DNA of 64,000 nucleotides from Fodinibacter sp963707895 (lineage in GTDB: Bacteria; Actinomycetota; Actinomycetes; Actinomycetales; Dermatophilaceae): NCBI GenBank assembly GCA_963707895.1, contig CAVPRS010000010.1, positions 496,001 through 560,000 of the forward strand, written 5' to 3'. The position numbers and the translations under genes are program-made. The notes under the pieces were generated by a model. The model ran no database searches and was not told the DNA's origin. It saw only the letters and a program-made list of their open reading frames with translations. Shown here piece by piece: positions 9,878 to 18,240 of the stretch. The first letter of the stretch is position 1; each line of letters starts with the position of its first letter.

Positions 9878-10951
9878 TCAGGCGGTGTCGGCCGCCGTGG
9901 CCTCGACCCACCGGGCGAGCAGCTGCTGGGCCTCCCCGGAGTCGATGGCGGCCTCGGCACGGTCCATGCCCCGGCGCACGGCCGCGGTGAGCGCCACCCG
10001 CGACACGGTCGGCTCCCCCAGCCCGGATGCCGTGGCGAGCGCGATGCCCGCGTTGAGCAGCACCGCGTCGCGCACCGGGCCCGGCACGCCGGCCAGCAGG
10101 TCGCGCGCCACCTGGGCGTTGTGCGCGGCGTCCCCGCCGCGCAGGCTCTCGACCGGGTGGTGCTCGAGCCCGACGTCGCCGGGGTCGAGGGTCAGCTCGG
10201 TGACCCCGCCGTCGCGGACCCACCACACCGTCGACGTCGTGGCGAGGGTGAGCTCGTCCAGGCCGTCGTCGCCCCGGAAGACGGATGCCGCGCGGCCGCG
10301 GTCGGCGAACACCCCGGCGATGAGGGGGGCGATGCGGGCGTCGGCCACCCCGACGGCCGCGTAGGTGGGCTGCGCCGGGTTGGTGAGCGGACCGAGCGCG
10401 TTGAACGCCGTGCCGACCCCGAGGTCGCGGCGGGTCACGGCGGCGTGCCGCATCGAGGGGTGGAACGCGTTGGCGAAGCAGAAGGTGATGCCGGCCGCCT
10501 CGGCGACCTCGGCCACCTGCGACGGGGAGAGGGTCAACGAGACGCCGAGGGCCTCGAGCACGTCGGCCGACCCGGTGCTCGACGAGGCCGAGCGGTTGCC
10601 GTGCTTGACCACCCGCAGGCCGGTGGCGGCCACGACGATGGCGGTCATCGTCGAGATGTTGACCGAGTGCAGCCGGTCGCCGCCGGTGCCGACGACGTCG
10701 ATCGTCTCGCCCGGCACCTCGATCCGGTGGGCGTGCTCGAGCATGACGTCGGCGATGCCGCGCAGCTCCTCGACCGACTCGCCCTTGGCGCGCAGCGCCA
10801 CGAGGAAGCCGGCCAGCTGCACCGGGCTCGCCTCGCCGTTCATCACCTCGGCCATCGCCCAGCCGGTCTGCTCGGCGGTGAGGTCCTCACGGCGCAGCAG
10901 CGCGGCGAGCAGGTCCGGCCAGGTGGTCCCGGCCAGGATCGGCGTGGTCAC
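9878..10951 (-). CDS. trpD: Anthranilate phosphoribosyltransferase
   Basis: It transfers phosphoribose from PRPP to anthranilate in tryptophan synthesis. The 357-aa product has the PRPP-binding GTGGDRLHSVNIST near residue 78, KHGNRSASSSTGSAD, and the family's glycine-rich second half (GVGTAFNALGPLTNP). GTG 10951 is chosen because the product then begins at the normal family N-terminus; the longer frame overlaps the receiver-like gene. It stands alone, with no other trp gene nearby, as in other actinobacteria where trpD sits beside ctaE. It follows the receiver-like gene by 5 bp and is probably cotranscribed with it. Confidence 0.93.
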   Translation of the reverse strand: MTTPILAGTTWPDLLAALLRREDLTAEQTGWAMAEVMNGEASPVQLAGFLVALRAKGESVEELRGIADVMLEHAHRIEVPGETIDVVGTGGDRLHSVNISTMTAIVVAATGLRVVKHGNRSASSSTGSADVLEALGVSLTLSPSQVAEVAEAAGITFCFANAFHPSMRHAAVTRRDLGVGTAFNALGPLTNPAQPTYAAVGVADARIAPLIAGVFADRGRAASVFRGDDGLDELTLATTSTVWWVRDGGVTELTLDPGDVGLEHHPVESLRGGDAAHNAQVARDLLAGVPGPVRDAVLLNAGIALATASGLGEPTVSRVALTAAVRRGMDRAEAAIDSGEAQQLLARWVEATAADTA

Positions 10952-10956
10952 GCCGC

Positions 10957-11406
10957 TCAGCCGACCGCGACCCGCGTGCGCGCCAGGCGGGCGATGGCCT
11001 CGGACACGGCGATGGGGTCGAGGGGGTGCGACACGGCGTCGTCGGCGAGCGACCAGCCGGCCAGCCAGCCGTCCTGGGGGCGCCCGGTGAGCACCAGGAT
11101 GGGCGGGCAGCGGAAGATCTCGTTCTTCAGCTGGCGGCACAGACCCAGACCACCGTGCGGGGTCGCCTCGCCGTCGAGCACGACGACGTCGAAGCCGCCG
11201 GCATCCATCGCCTCGACGACCGCCTCGGGGGTCGCGCACTCGCGCCAGGAGACGATCTCGACGTCCCGCGCGGGGCGCCGCCCGGCGGCCGCGCGAACGG
11301 CGTCACGAGTGGTGATGTCGTCGCTGTAGAGGAGGACCGACACCCGGTGGACACCATCGGTCGTCGAGGCCTGCGCGGGGGTCCCGGCAGCGTGCGAAGA
11401 GGTCAT
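10957..11406 (-). CDS. Degenerate response-regulator receiver-like protein
   Basis: The 149-aa product has a CheY-like arrangement: VSVLLYSDD (acidic pair), FDVVVLDGEATPHGGL (phosphoacceptor-like Asp), PPILVLTGR (Thr), then AVSHPLDP where the usual Lys-Pro switch is His-Pro. The missing lysine and absence of an output domain suggest a phosphorylation-independent signalling or partner-binding role. No histidine kinase is adjacent. ATG 11406 is supported by TACGAT 6 nt upstream. It is divergent from ctaE across about 95 bp. Confidence 0.7.
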   Translation of the reverse strand: MTSSHAAGTPAQASTTDGVHRVSVLLYSDDITTRDAVRAAAGRRPARDVEIVSWRECATPEAVVEAMDAGGFDVVVLDGEATPHGGLGLCRQLKNEIFRCPPILVLTGRPQDGWLAGWSLADDAVSHPLDPIAVSEAIARLARTRVAVG

Positions 11407-11412
11407 GCGGGC

Positions 11413-11418
11413 ATCGTA
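11413..11418 (-). promoter_or_regulatory. -10-like hexamer of a probable leaderless promoter
   Basis: TACGAT lies 6 nt before the ATG at 11406. Confidence 0.5.
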
Positions 11419-11487
11419 CCGGTGGCGTGTTTCGCGACTTGTCGAGCCTTTCGGGGGGTCATGGGAGCGCCCCGCGCCCATTGCGGC

Positions 11488-11493
11488 CATAAT
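11488..11493 (+). promoter_or_regulatory. -10-like hexamer upstream of ctaE-qcrCAB
   Basis: CATAAT lies 7 nt before the GTG at 11501. If active it would give a leaderless ctaE mRNA and favours that GTG over the ATG at 11492, which overlaps the hexamer. Confidence 0.45.
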
Positions 11494-11500
11494 GTCGTCC

Positions 11501-12169
11501 GTGGCGACTCAGACAGCACCCCAGGCCCGGCCTTCGGGGCCCGTTCCCTCGATCCCCGGCCAGGGGCCCGCGACGCGGCCGAACATGGTCGCGGTCGGCA
11601 CCATGGTGTGGCTGTCGAGCGAGCTGATGTTCTTCGCGGCACTGTTCGCGTTCTACTTCACGATCCGTGGTCACGAGCCCGGCCTGTGGGAAGACCGCAC
11701 GGTCATGCTCAACGTGCCGTTCGCCCTGTGCAACACCATCGTCCTGGTCGTCTCGTCGGTCTGGTGCCAGCTCGGCGTGCTGCAGGCCGAGAAGGGCATC
11801 GTGGCGCGGCCCGCCGGTACCTCGCTGTTCAAGATCTCCGCGTGGGGCATGCGCGAGTGGTACGTGCTGACCTACGCGTTCGGCGCCACGTTCATCGCCG
11901 GCCAGGTCTACGAGTACGCCCACCTGATCCAGGAGGGCGTGTCGCTCTCGTCCGACGCCTACGGCTCGGTCTTCTACCTCGCCACGGGCTTCCACGGCAT
12001 GCACGTCACCGGCGGCCTCATCGCGTTCATGCTCATCATCGGGCGCACCTTCACCACCCGCCACTACTCGCACGCGCAGGCCACCGGCGCGGTCGTCACG
12101 TCCTACTACTGGCACTTCGTCGACGTCGTGTGGATCGCCCTGTTCATCATGATCTACGTCTTGAAGTGA
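11501..12169 (+). CDS. ctaE: Cytochrome c oxidase subunit III
   Basis: This is a membrane subunit of the aa3 oxidase of the bcc-aa3 supercomplex. The product of about 222 aa has five predicted membrane segments (MVWLSSELMFFAALFAFYF; VMLNVPFALCNTIVLVV; MREWYVLTYAFGATF; GSVFYLATGFHGMHVTGGL; SYYWHFVDVVWIALFIMIY), with HGMHV and YYWHFVDVVW typical of subunit III. GTG 11501 is preferred because of the -10 element before it; the frame also permits ATG 11492. It heads the ctaE-qcrC-qcrA-qcrB operon. Confidence 0.93.
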   Translation: MATQTAPQARPSGPVPSIPGQGPATRPNMVAVGTMVWLSSELMFFAALFAFYFTIRGHEPGLWEDRTVMLNVPFALCNTIVLVVSSVWCQLGVLQAEKGIVARPAGTSLFKISAWGMREWYVLTYAFGATFIAGQVYEYAHLIQEGVSLSSDAYGSVFYLATGFHGMHVTGGLIAFMLIIGRTFTTRHYSHAQATGAVVTSYYWHFVDVVWIALFIMIYVLK

Positions 12170-12219
12170 CCTCAGCCGCAACCGGACCCGACCCGAACCG
12201 CAGACGACAGGAACGCACC

Positions 12220-13029
12220 GTGAACGCACTGGCAGCCCGCCGCCGGCACCCGGCGGCGATCGCCATCCTGATCATGCTCGGCCTGTTCCTCACCGGCGCC
12301 GTCTACACCGTGATCGCCCCCAAGGACGCCGACGCCACGACCCAGTCGCTGTCGGCCCAGAGCGTCGAGGAGGGCCAGGCGCTGTTCCGGGCCAACTGCG
12401 CCTCGTGCCACGGCCTCAACGCCGAGGGCCGCGCCACCGGCAACGGCGACAAGAAGGCGGGCCCGGCCCTGGCCGGCGTCGGTGCCGCCGCGGTCGACTT
12501 CCAGGTCGGCACCGGCCGGATGCCGCTGGCCGGCCCGATGGTCCAGGCGCCCAGTGGCGAGGTCAAGTTCACCGACGACCAGATCGCCGCGCTCGGCGCC
12601 TACATCGCCTCGCTCGCACCCGGCCCCGAGGTGCCGTCCGACGAGGCGGTCGACCCCCTCAAGGGTGACCCGGCCAGGGGTGGGGAGCTGTTCCGCGTCA
12701 ACTGCGCGATGTGCCACAACTTCGCCGGCGCCGGTGGTGCCCTCACCCGCGGCAAGTACGCGCCCGCCATCGACGACGTCACGAGCAAGCACATCTACGA
12801 GGCCATGCTCACCGGCCCGCAGAGCATGCCCGTGTTCGGCGACACCAACCTCACCCCCGAGAGCAAGCGCGACGTGATCGCCTTCCTCACCACCATCGAC
12901 GAGCAGGAGAGCCCGGGCGGCCTGAAGCTGGGGTCGCTCGGCCCGGTCAGCGAGGGACTGTTCGCCTGGGTCTTCGGCCTCGGCATCCTCGTCGGCGCCG
13001 CCGTCTGGCTCGGCTCCAAGTCGGCCTAG
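12220..13029 (+). CDS. qcrC: Diheme cytochrome c subunit of the bcc complex
   Basis: It carries electrons from cytochrome bc to the aa3 oxidase without soluble cytochrome c. The 269-aa product has an N-terminal membrane segment (AIAILIMLGLFLTGAVYTVI), two heme-c sites (C60-ASC-H64 and C162-AMC-H166, each in a duplicated cytochrome domain) and a C-terminal membrane helix (LFAWVFGLGILVGAAVWLG). This di-heme, tail-anchored form is the actinobacterial QcrC. GTG 12220 has AGGA about 8 nt upstream. It lies 50 bp after ctaE. Confidence 0.94.
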   Translation: MNALAARRRHPAAIAILIMLGLFLTGAVYTVIAPKDADATTQSLSAQSVEEGQALFRANCASCHGLNAEGRATGNGDKKAGPALAGVGAAAVDFQVGTGRMPLAGPMVQAPSGEVKFTDDQIAALGAYIASLAPGPEVPSDEAVDPLKGDPARGGELFRVNCAMCHNFAGAGGALTRGKYAPAIDDVTSKHIYEAMLTGPQSMPVFGDTNLTPESKRDVIAFLTTIDEQESPGGLKLGSLGPVSEGLFAWVFGLGILVGAAVWLGSKSA

Positions 13030-13077
13030 CCCCACACCCGTCCCCACCCGCACATCGACGAGAAGATCGGTACCCCG

Positions 13078-14229
13078 ATGAACGAGCAGGACACCACCCA
13101 CCCGGGCAGCGAGGTGGCCTCGACGCCCGAGCACGGCACCGCCGTGCGCCTCGACCAGGGCCACGTCGTCGGGGACGGCGGCCTCCCCGAGCGGTTCACC
13201 AACCCCGGGCTGCCCGCTCACGTCGCCCGGATGGCCGACCTCGACGAGGCTGCTGCCCGCCGGGCCGAGAAGCAGGTCTCCACCCTCTTCGGCATCTCGA
13301 TCATCGGCGCGCTGCTCTTCATCGTCTTCTACTTCGCGATCAGCCTCGAGACCACCGTCTTCGTGCCGGGCATCGGCCTCACCAGCGCCTCCAACCTGGC
13401 ACTGGGCGCCTCGCTCGCGCTGGCCCTGCTCGGCATCGGTTTCGGTGCGGTGCACTGGGCCAAGACGCTCATGCCCGACGAGGAGATCGTCGAGGAGCGG
13501 CACACCCTGCGCGCCACCGACGAGTCCCGTGACCGGGTCGTCGACGAGATGAAGGGGGGCGGTGCCAGCTCGCAGATCACCCGCCGCCCGATGATCAAGT
13601 ACACCCTCGGCGGCGCGCTCGGCCTGTTCGCCGTCCCGCTCGTGCTCCAGGTCGCCGGCTCGCTCGGCCCGATGCCGCAGAACAGCCTGTCCCAGACCTT
13701 CTGGAACGGTGGCCCCAGCGGCCCCGGCCAGGACCCCACGTTCGTGCCGCTCCGGCTCATGCGCGACCCCGAGAACACACCGATCAAGGCGCAGGACGTC
13801 ACCATCGGATCGGTCTTCCACGTCATGCCCGAAGGCCTGCTGCCCAACCCGATCACCGGTGAGGGCGGCACCCCGAACCTCCTCGAGGAGAAGGCCAAGG
13901 CGGCCGTGCTGCTGATGCGCCTCGACGAGGACGACATCGAGTCCCAGAAGCAGAAGGACTGGGGCTACCACGGCATCATGGCCTACTCCAAGATCTGCAC
14001 CCACGTCGGCTGCCCGGTCGGCCTGTACGAGCAGCAGACCCACCACCTGCTCTGTCCGTGCCACCAGTCGACCTTCGACGTGACGCAGGACGCCAAGGTC
14101 ATCTTCGGCCCGGCCAAGCGCCCGCTGCCGCAGCTGCAGATCACCGTCGACGACGAGGGCTACCTCGTCTCGGCCGCTCCGTTCCAGGAAGCGGTCGGCC
14201 CGAGCTTCTGGGAGCGTGGCAGCGCATGA
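13078..14229 (+). CDS. qcrA: Rieske iron-sulfur subunit of the bcc complex
   Basis: The 383-aa product has three N-terminal membrane helices, the actinobacterial form, and a C-terminal Rieske domain. The 2Fe-2S ligands lie in CTHVGC (Cys307, His309) and CPCH (Cys326, His329); Cys312 and Cys328 can form the stabilising disulfide. A charged segment of about 60 residues precedes the first helix. The stop overlaps the qcrB start as ATGA, so translation is coupled. Confidence 0.95.
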   Translation: MNEQDTTHPGSEVASTPEHGTAVRLDQGHVVGDGGLPERFTNPGLPAHVARMADLDEAAARRAEKQVSTLFGISIIGALLFIVFYFAISLETTVFVPGIGLTSASNLALGASLALALLGIGFGAVHWAKTLMPDEEIVEERHTLRATDESRDRVVDEMKGGGASSQITRRPMIKYTLGGALGLFAVPLVLQVAGSLGPMPQNSLSQTFWNGGPSGPGQDPTFVPLRLMRDPENTPIKAQDVTIGSVFHVMPEGLLPNPITGEGGTPNLLEEKAKAAVLLMRLDEDDIESQKQKDWGYHGIMAYSKICTHVGCPVGLYEQQTHHLLCPCHQSTFDVTQDAKVIFGPAKRPLPQLQITVDDEGYLVSAAPFQEAVGPSFWERGSA

Positions 14230-16004
14230 GCACCGACACCACCGCACGTCCGGCGGACGCCCTGCGCGCCGACGACACCCCCGCCGCCGACGCACCCTCG
14301 GCCGCGGCTCGCAAGATCGGCGGCGTCGCCGGCTGGGTCGACGACCGCACCGGCGCGGCCAAGCCGGTCGGCTACCTGATGAAGAAGGTGTTCCCCGACC
14401 ACTGGTCGTTCATGCTCGGCGAGATCGCGATGTACTCGATGATCGTCTGCCTGCTGACCGGGGCCTTCCTCACCTTCTGGTTCATCCCGAGCGCCGGGCA
14501 GACCGTCTACGACGGCTCCTTCGTCCCGCTGCGGGGCGTGACCATGTCCGAGGCGTACGCCTCGACCCTGAACATCTCGTTCGACATCAAGGGCGGCCTG
14601 ATCATCCGCCAGATCCACCACTGGGCCGCGCTGATGTTCATCGTCGCGCTCACGGTGCACATGTTCCGCGTCTTCTTCACCGGTGCGTTCCGCAAGCCGC
14701 GTGAGATCAACTGGGTGATCGGCTCGGTGCTCGCGCTCCTGGCGATCATCGAGGGCTTCGCCGGCTACTCCCTTCCCGACGACCTGCTCTCCGGCACCGG
14801 CCTGCGCGCCATGGAGGGCTTCGTGCAGACGGCCCCCGTCATCGGGTCCTACCTGGCCTTCGCGATCTTCGGCGGGCCGTTCCCCGGCGAGATGATCATC
14901 CCGCGCCTCTACAGCGTGCACATCCTGCTCATCCCCGCCATCCTGATCGGGCTCTTCACGGCGCACATCGGGCTGGTGTTCGTGCAGAAGCACACCCAGT
15001 TCCCCGGGCCGGGCCGCACCAACGACAACGTCGTCGGATACCCGGTCATGCCGGTCTACGCCGCCAAGGCCGGTGGCTTCTTCTTCATCGTCTTCGGCAT
15101 CCTCGCCATGATGGCCGCCCTGGTCCAGATCAACCCGATCTGGGCCTACGGCCCCTACGACCCCTCCCCCGTCACCGCCGGCTCGCAGCCCGACTGGTAC
15201 ATGGGCTTCGCCGACGGTGCCCTGCGGCTGCTGCCCGGATGGCTCGAGGTCAGCGCCTTCGGGTTCACGCTGTCGCTGAACATCGCCCTCGGCGCCCTGG
15301 TGCTGCTGCCGCTGGTCTACACCGTGCTCGGCGCCTACCCGTTCGTCGAGAAGTGGGTGACCGGCGACAACCGTGAGCACCACCTGCTCGACCGGCCGCG
15401 CAACAACCCCGTGCGCACCGGCATCGGCATGGCAGGCATCACGGCCTACTGCGTGTTCTTCTTCGCCGCCGGCAACGACATCATGGCCATCAAGCTGAAC
15501 CTGTCGATCAACGACATCACCTGGTTCTTCCGGATCGGCCTGTTCGTGCTGCCACCCATCATGTTCTGGGTGACCAAGCGGATCTGCCTGTCGCTGCAGC
15601 GTCGCGACCGCGACACGGTGCTGCACGGTCGCGAGACCGGGACCATCGTGCGCACGCCCGACGGCCGGTACTTCGAGCGGCACGAGACCCATGCCGAGCT
15701 CACGCCCGAGCAGTGGGTTCTGGTGCAGCACGAGGCCGTGGCGCCGATCGGCATCGAGGCCGCCGTCGACGAGAACGGCGTCGCGCGCAAGGCCAAGCGC
15801 TCCGAGCGCCTGCGGGCCGGGTTCTCGCGGTTCTACTTCGCCGATGCCGTCAACCCGGTCACCCCCACGGAGCTCGCCGCGGCCCACCACCACGGCGCCG
15901 AGCACGAGGCCATCGAGCCGTCGGCATCGGGTGGCGAGCGAGCCATCGAGGCGGCCGACCCCGCAGCGGACGTCGACTCCGGAGAGCCGGCCGGCCGTCA
16001 CTGA
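14226..16004 (+). CDS. qcrB: Cytochrome b subunit of the bcc complex
   Basis: The 592-aa membrane protein has the cytochrome b core: QIHHWAALMFIVALTVHMFR with heme ligands, GYSLPDDLLSGTGLR, and PVTAGSQPDWYMGFADGAL in the quinol-oxidising region (PDW corresponds to the PEW motif). An extramembrane C-terminal tail of about 90 residues is rich in Ala, Glu and His. The ATG overlaps the qcrA stop. It closes the ctaE-qcrCAB operon. Confidence 0.95.
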   Translation: MSTDTTARPADALRADDTPAADAPSAAARKIGGVAGWVDDRTGAAKPVGYLMKKVFPDHWSFMLGEIAMYSMIVCLLTGAFLTFWFIPSAGQTVYDGSFVPLRGVTMSEAYASTLNISFDIKGGLIIRQIHHWAALMFIVALTVHMFRVFFTGAFRKPREINWVIGSVLALLAIIEGFAGYSLPDDLLSGTGLRAMEGFVQTAPVIGSYLAFAIFGGPFPGEMIIPRLYSVHILLIPAILIGLFTAHIGLVFVQKHTQFPGPGRTNDNVVGYPVMPVYAAKAGGFFFIVFGILAMMAALVQINPIWAYGPYDPSPVTAGSQPDWYMGFADGALRLLPGWLEVSAFGFTLSLNIALGALVLLPLVYTVLGAYPFVEKWVTGDNREHHLLDRPRNNPVRTGIGMAGITAYCVFFFAAGNDIMAIKLNLSINDITWFFRIGLFVLPPIMFWVTKRICLSLQRRDRDTVLHGRETGTIVRTPDGRYFERHETHAELTPEQWVLVQHEAVAPIGIEAAVDENGVARKAKRSERLRAGFSRFYFADAVNPVTPTELAAAHHHGAEHEAIEPSASGGERAIEAADPAADVDSGEPAGRH

Positions 16005-16069
16005 CCACCACTCCAGCGCGCCGACCACGGTGGCCTCCCTGCCGCGGAGCAGCCCCGGAGGAGCAGGGC

Positions 16070-17419
16070 GTGCCGTCCGACGCCCTGCTCCGTTTGGTCC
16101 GTCGCTGGGAGCGCGAGGGCAACGAGCCGCACGGGCTGGTCGTCATCCGCCACGGGAAGGTCGTCGCGGAGGCGGCGTGGCGACCGTGGCCGCGCGACGG
16201 CATCCGGCTCGTCTACTCGGTGAGCAAGACGTTCCTCGCCATCGCCGCGGCGTTCGCAGAGTCGGAGGGCCTGCTGGGTCGCGACGAGCGCCTGGTCGAC
16301 GTCTTCCCGGAGCACGCCCACGCCGCCGGCCCACGGTCCTCCCGCATCACCGTCGACCACTGCCTGCGGATGGCGACCGGCCACCACGTCGACACGCTCG
16401 ACGACTTCTTCGGGCAGGGCGAGGAGTCCGTGGCCGTCTTCCTCGCGGCCGAGCCCGAGGAGGAGCCCGGGTCGTGGTTCGTCTACCACAACGGTGCCAG
16501 CCGGATGCTGGCGCTGGCCGTGCAGCGACGCACAGGCGAGCGGCTCCTCGACTACCTGCGTCCACGCCTCCTCGACCCGCTGGGCATCGAGCAGGCGGCA
16601 TGGATCCGTTGGGCCGGAACCGATCTGGGCTACAGCGGGCTGCACATCAGCACCGACGCCGTCGCCCGGCTCGGCCTCCTCCTGCTGCAGGACGGTGTCT
16701 GGGAGGGCCAGCAGCTCCTGCCGGCCGGGTGGGTCGCCACGGCGTCACAGCCGCTGACCGACACCACTCCCCACCCCGACCCACCCGACTGGAAGATGGG
16801 CTACGGCTACCAGATGTGGCGCAGCCGGCACGACGGCTTCCGGGCCGACGGCGCCTACGGCCAGTTCGCCCTGGTGATGCCGGCACAGGACCTCGTCGTG
16901 GCCGTGACGTCCTGCACCGAGACGACCTCCGAGGTGCTCGACGCCGTCTGGGAGGAGCTGCTGCCGGCGCTCGTCGACGGTCCGCTCCCACCCGACCACG
17001 ACGCCCACGCGCGGCTCGTGGCGGCCCTCGACGCAGCGCAGGCCCCACCGGTCGGGTCCACCGTCGAACCGCCGCCCGGCACCGGTCCCTGGGCCTTCAC
17101 GCACGCGCCCGACGCCGAGCATCCCCGCCTCCGGTCCGTGGTCGTGCACCGGGGCGCGGGTGGCTGGCTGCTCGAGGTCGACGACGGCGAGGCGCTGGAG
17201 GTCCCCTGTGGCGACGGTCGGTGGCCGGATGCCGTGGGCTCCCCCTACGTCGCCAGCGGCGGCTGGGTGGCTCCTGGCGTGTTCGAGGCGACGGTGGTCG
17301 CCGTCGAGACGCCCCACTCCCTGCTGCTGCGCTGCGCCGACGGCGCGGTGACCGGCTCCTGGCGTGGTGCCCCGCTGCACGATCCGTTCCTGGCCCGGAT
17401 GCGTGCGCCCCACGACTGA
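16070..17419 (+). CDS. Serine hydrolase, class C beta-lactamase family
   Basis: The 449-aa product has the family's SxxK (Ser50-V-S-Lys53 in VYSVSKTF), the YxN motif (Tyr139-H-Asn141) and a late GAYGQFALVMP segment typical of esterase/DD-peptidase relatives. No signal peptide is seen, so it is probably cytoplasmic. The last 130 residues form an extra beta-rich domain (VVVHRGAGGWLLEVDDGEAL). GTG 16070 has GGAGGA about 8 nt upstream; the longer frame lies inside qcrB. The substrate is unknown; esterase or peptidase activity is likelier than antibiotic resistance. Confidence 0.82.
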   Translation: MPSDALLRLVRRWEREGNEPHGLVVIRHGKVVAEAAWRPWPRDGIRLVYSVSKTFLAIAAAFAESEGLLGRDERLVDVFPEHAHAAGPRSSRITVDHCLRMATGHHVDTLDDFFGQGEESVAVFLAAEPEEEPGSWFVYHNGASRMLALAVQRRTGERLLDYLRPRLLDPLGIEQAAWIRWAGTDLGYSGLHISTDAVARLGLLLLQDGVWEGQQLLPAGWVATASQPLTDTTPHPDPPDWKMGYGYQMWRSRHDGFRADGAYGQFALVMPAQDLVVAVTSCTETTSEVLDAVWEELLPALVDGPLPPDHDAHARLVAALDAAQAPPVGSTVEPPPGTGPWAFTHAPDAEHPRLRSVVVHRGAGGWLLEVDDGEALEVPCGDGRWPDAVGSPYVASGGWVAPGVFEATVVAVETPHSLLLRCADGAVTGSWRGAPLHDPFLARMRAPHD

Positions 17420-17449
17420 GGCGTGTCCCACCGGTGGGAGGCTGGTGCC

Positions 17450-17803
17450 GTGCAGCCGCTGACCGACGAGCAGTTCGACGCCATCGTGCAGGACGCCCTC
17501 GACGAGGTGCCCGCCGAGCTGATGGCGCTGCTCGACAACGTCGTCTTCCTCGTCGAGCCCGAGTCGCCGGCCGACGACCCCGAGCTGCTCGGCGTCTACG
17601 AGGGCACGCCGCTCACCGACCGTGGCGGCTGGTGGGACGCGGGGTCACTGCCCGACCGGATCACCCTGTTCCGCGGCCCGCTGACCCGGATGTGCGACGA
17701 CCTGGAGGACCTGCGTGACGAGATCGCCGTGACGGTGGTGCACGAGATCGCCCACCACTTCGGCATCGAGGAGGACACCCTCCACGAGCTCGGGTGGGGC
17801 TGA
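17450..17803 (+). CDS. Small metallopeptidase-like protein (zincin, DUF1025 type)
   Basis: The 117-aa product ends in VVHEIAHHFGIEEDTLHELG, with His98-Glu99 and His102 forming HEXXH and a downstream acidic residue, as in the compact minimal zincins of actinobacteria. The rest is acidic and helical (EQFDAIVQDALDEVPAELM), followed by LLGVYEGTPL, also conserved in this family. GGGAGG precedes the GTG by about 8 nt. Protease activity has not been shown for this group as far as I know. It is convergent with ctaF. Confidence 0.85.
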   Translation: MQPLTDEQFDAIVQDALDEVPAELMALLDNVVFLVEPESPADDPELLGVYEGTPLTDRGGWWDAGSLPDRITLFRGPLTRMCDDLEDLRDEIAVTVVHEIAHHFGIEEDTLHELGWG

Positions 17804-17822
17804 ACGGCTCACACCCGGGGTG

Positions 17823-18237
17823 TCAGAGGGCGTTCTGGCCCTTCCAGTACTCGAAGGTCCAGCCGACGAGCGCCGGGATGGCGAAGAACGCGCCGATGAT
17901 GAACAGCCACCAGCCGACCGCGAGGCCCGCGAAGCAGATCGCGGCCGCGGCACCGAGGAACAACGGCCACCAGCTGTGCGGGCTGAAGAAGCCGTACTCA
18001 CCCTGGATCTCGTCGATGTCACCCAGCGGGTCGTCGGACGGGTCGCGCTCGAGGCGGCGACGCGTCATCCAGAGGTACCAGGCGATCATGAACCCGAGCA
18101 GGCCACCGAGGATGAGGCCGATGACGCCCGACCCACTCGATGCCGATCTTGGTCGACGACGTCCACAGCCCGTAGATCGTCGCCATCGTGAAGGCGAACA
18201 CCCCGATCAGCGTGCCGATGCGCTCCATGGCCCGCAT
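17823..18237 (-). CDS. ctaF: Cytochrome c oxidase subunit IV (frameshifted)
   Basis: The small actinobacterial aa3 subunit has four membrane helices. The N-terminal half (MRAMERIGTLIGVFAFTMAT, ending ...IGIEWVG) and the C-terminal half (FMIAWYLWMTRRRLERD...SWWPLFLGAAAAICFAGLAVGW) lie in different frames. Removing one G from the GGG run at 18127-18129 restores a continuous reading EWVGVIGLILGGLLGFMIAW. Loss of this subunit would be unexpected in an intact oxidase operon, so a sequencing error is likely. It starts 3 bp after the ctaD stop. Confidence 0.85.
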
Positions 18238-18240
18238 GGG

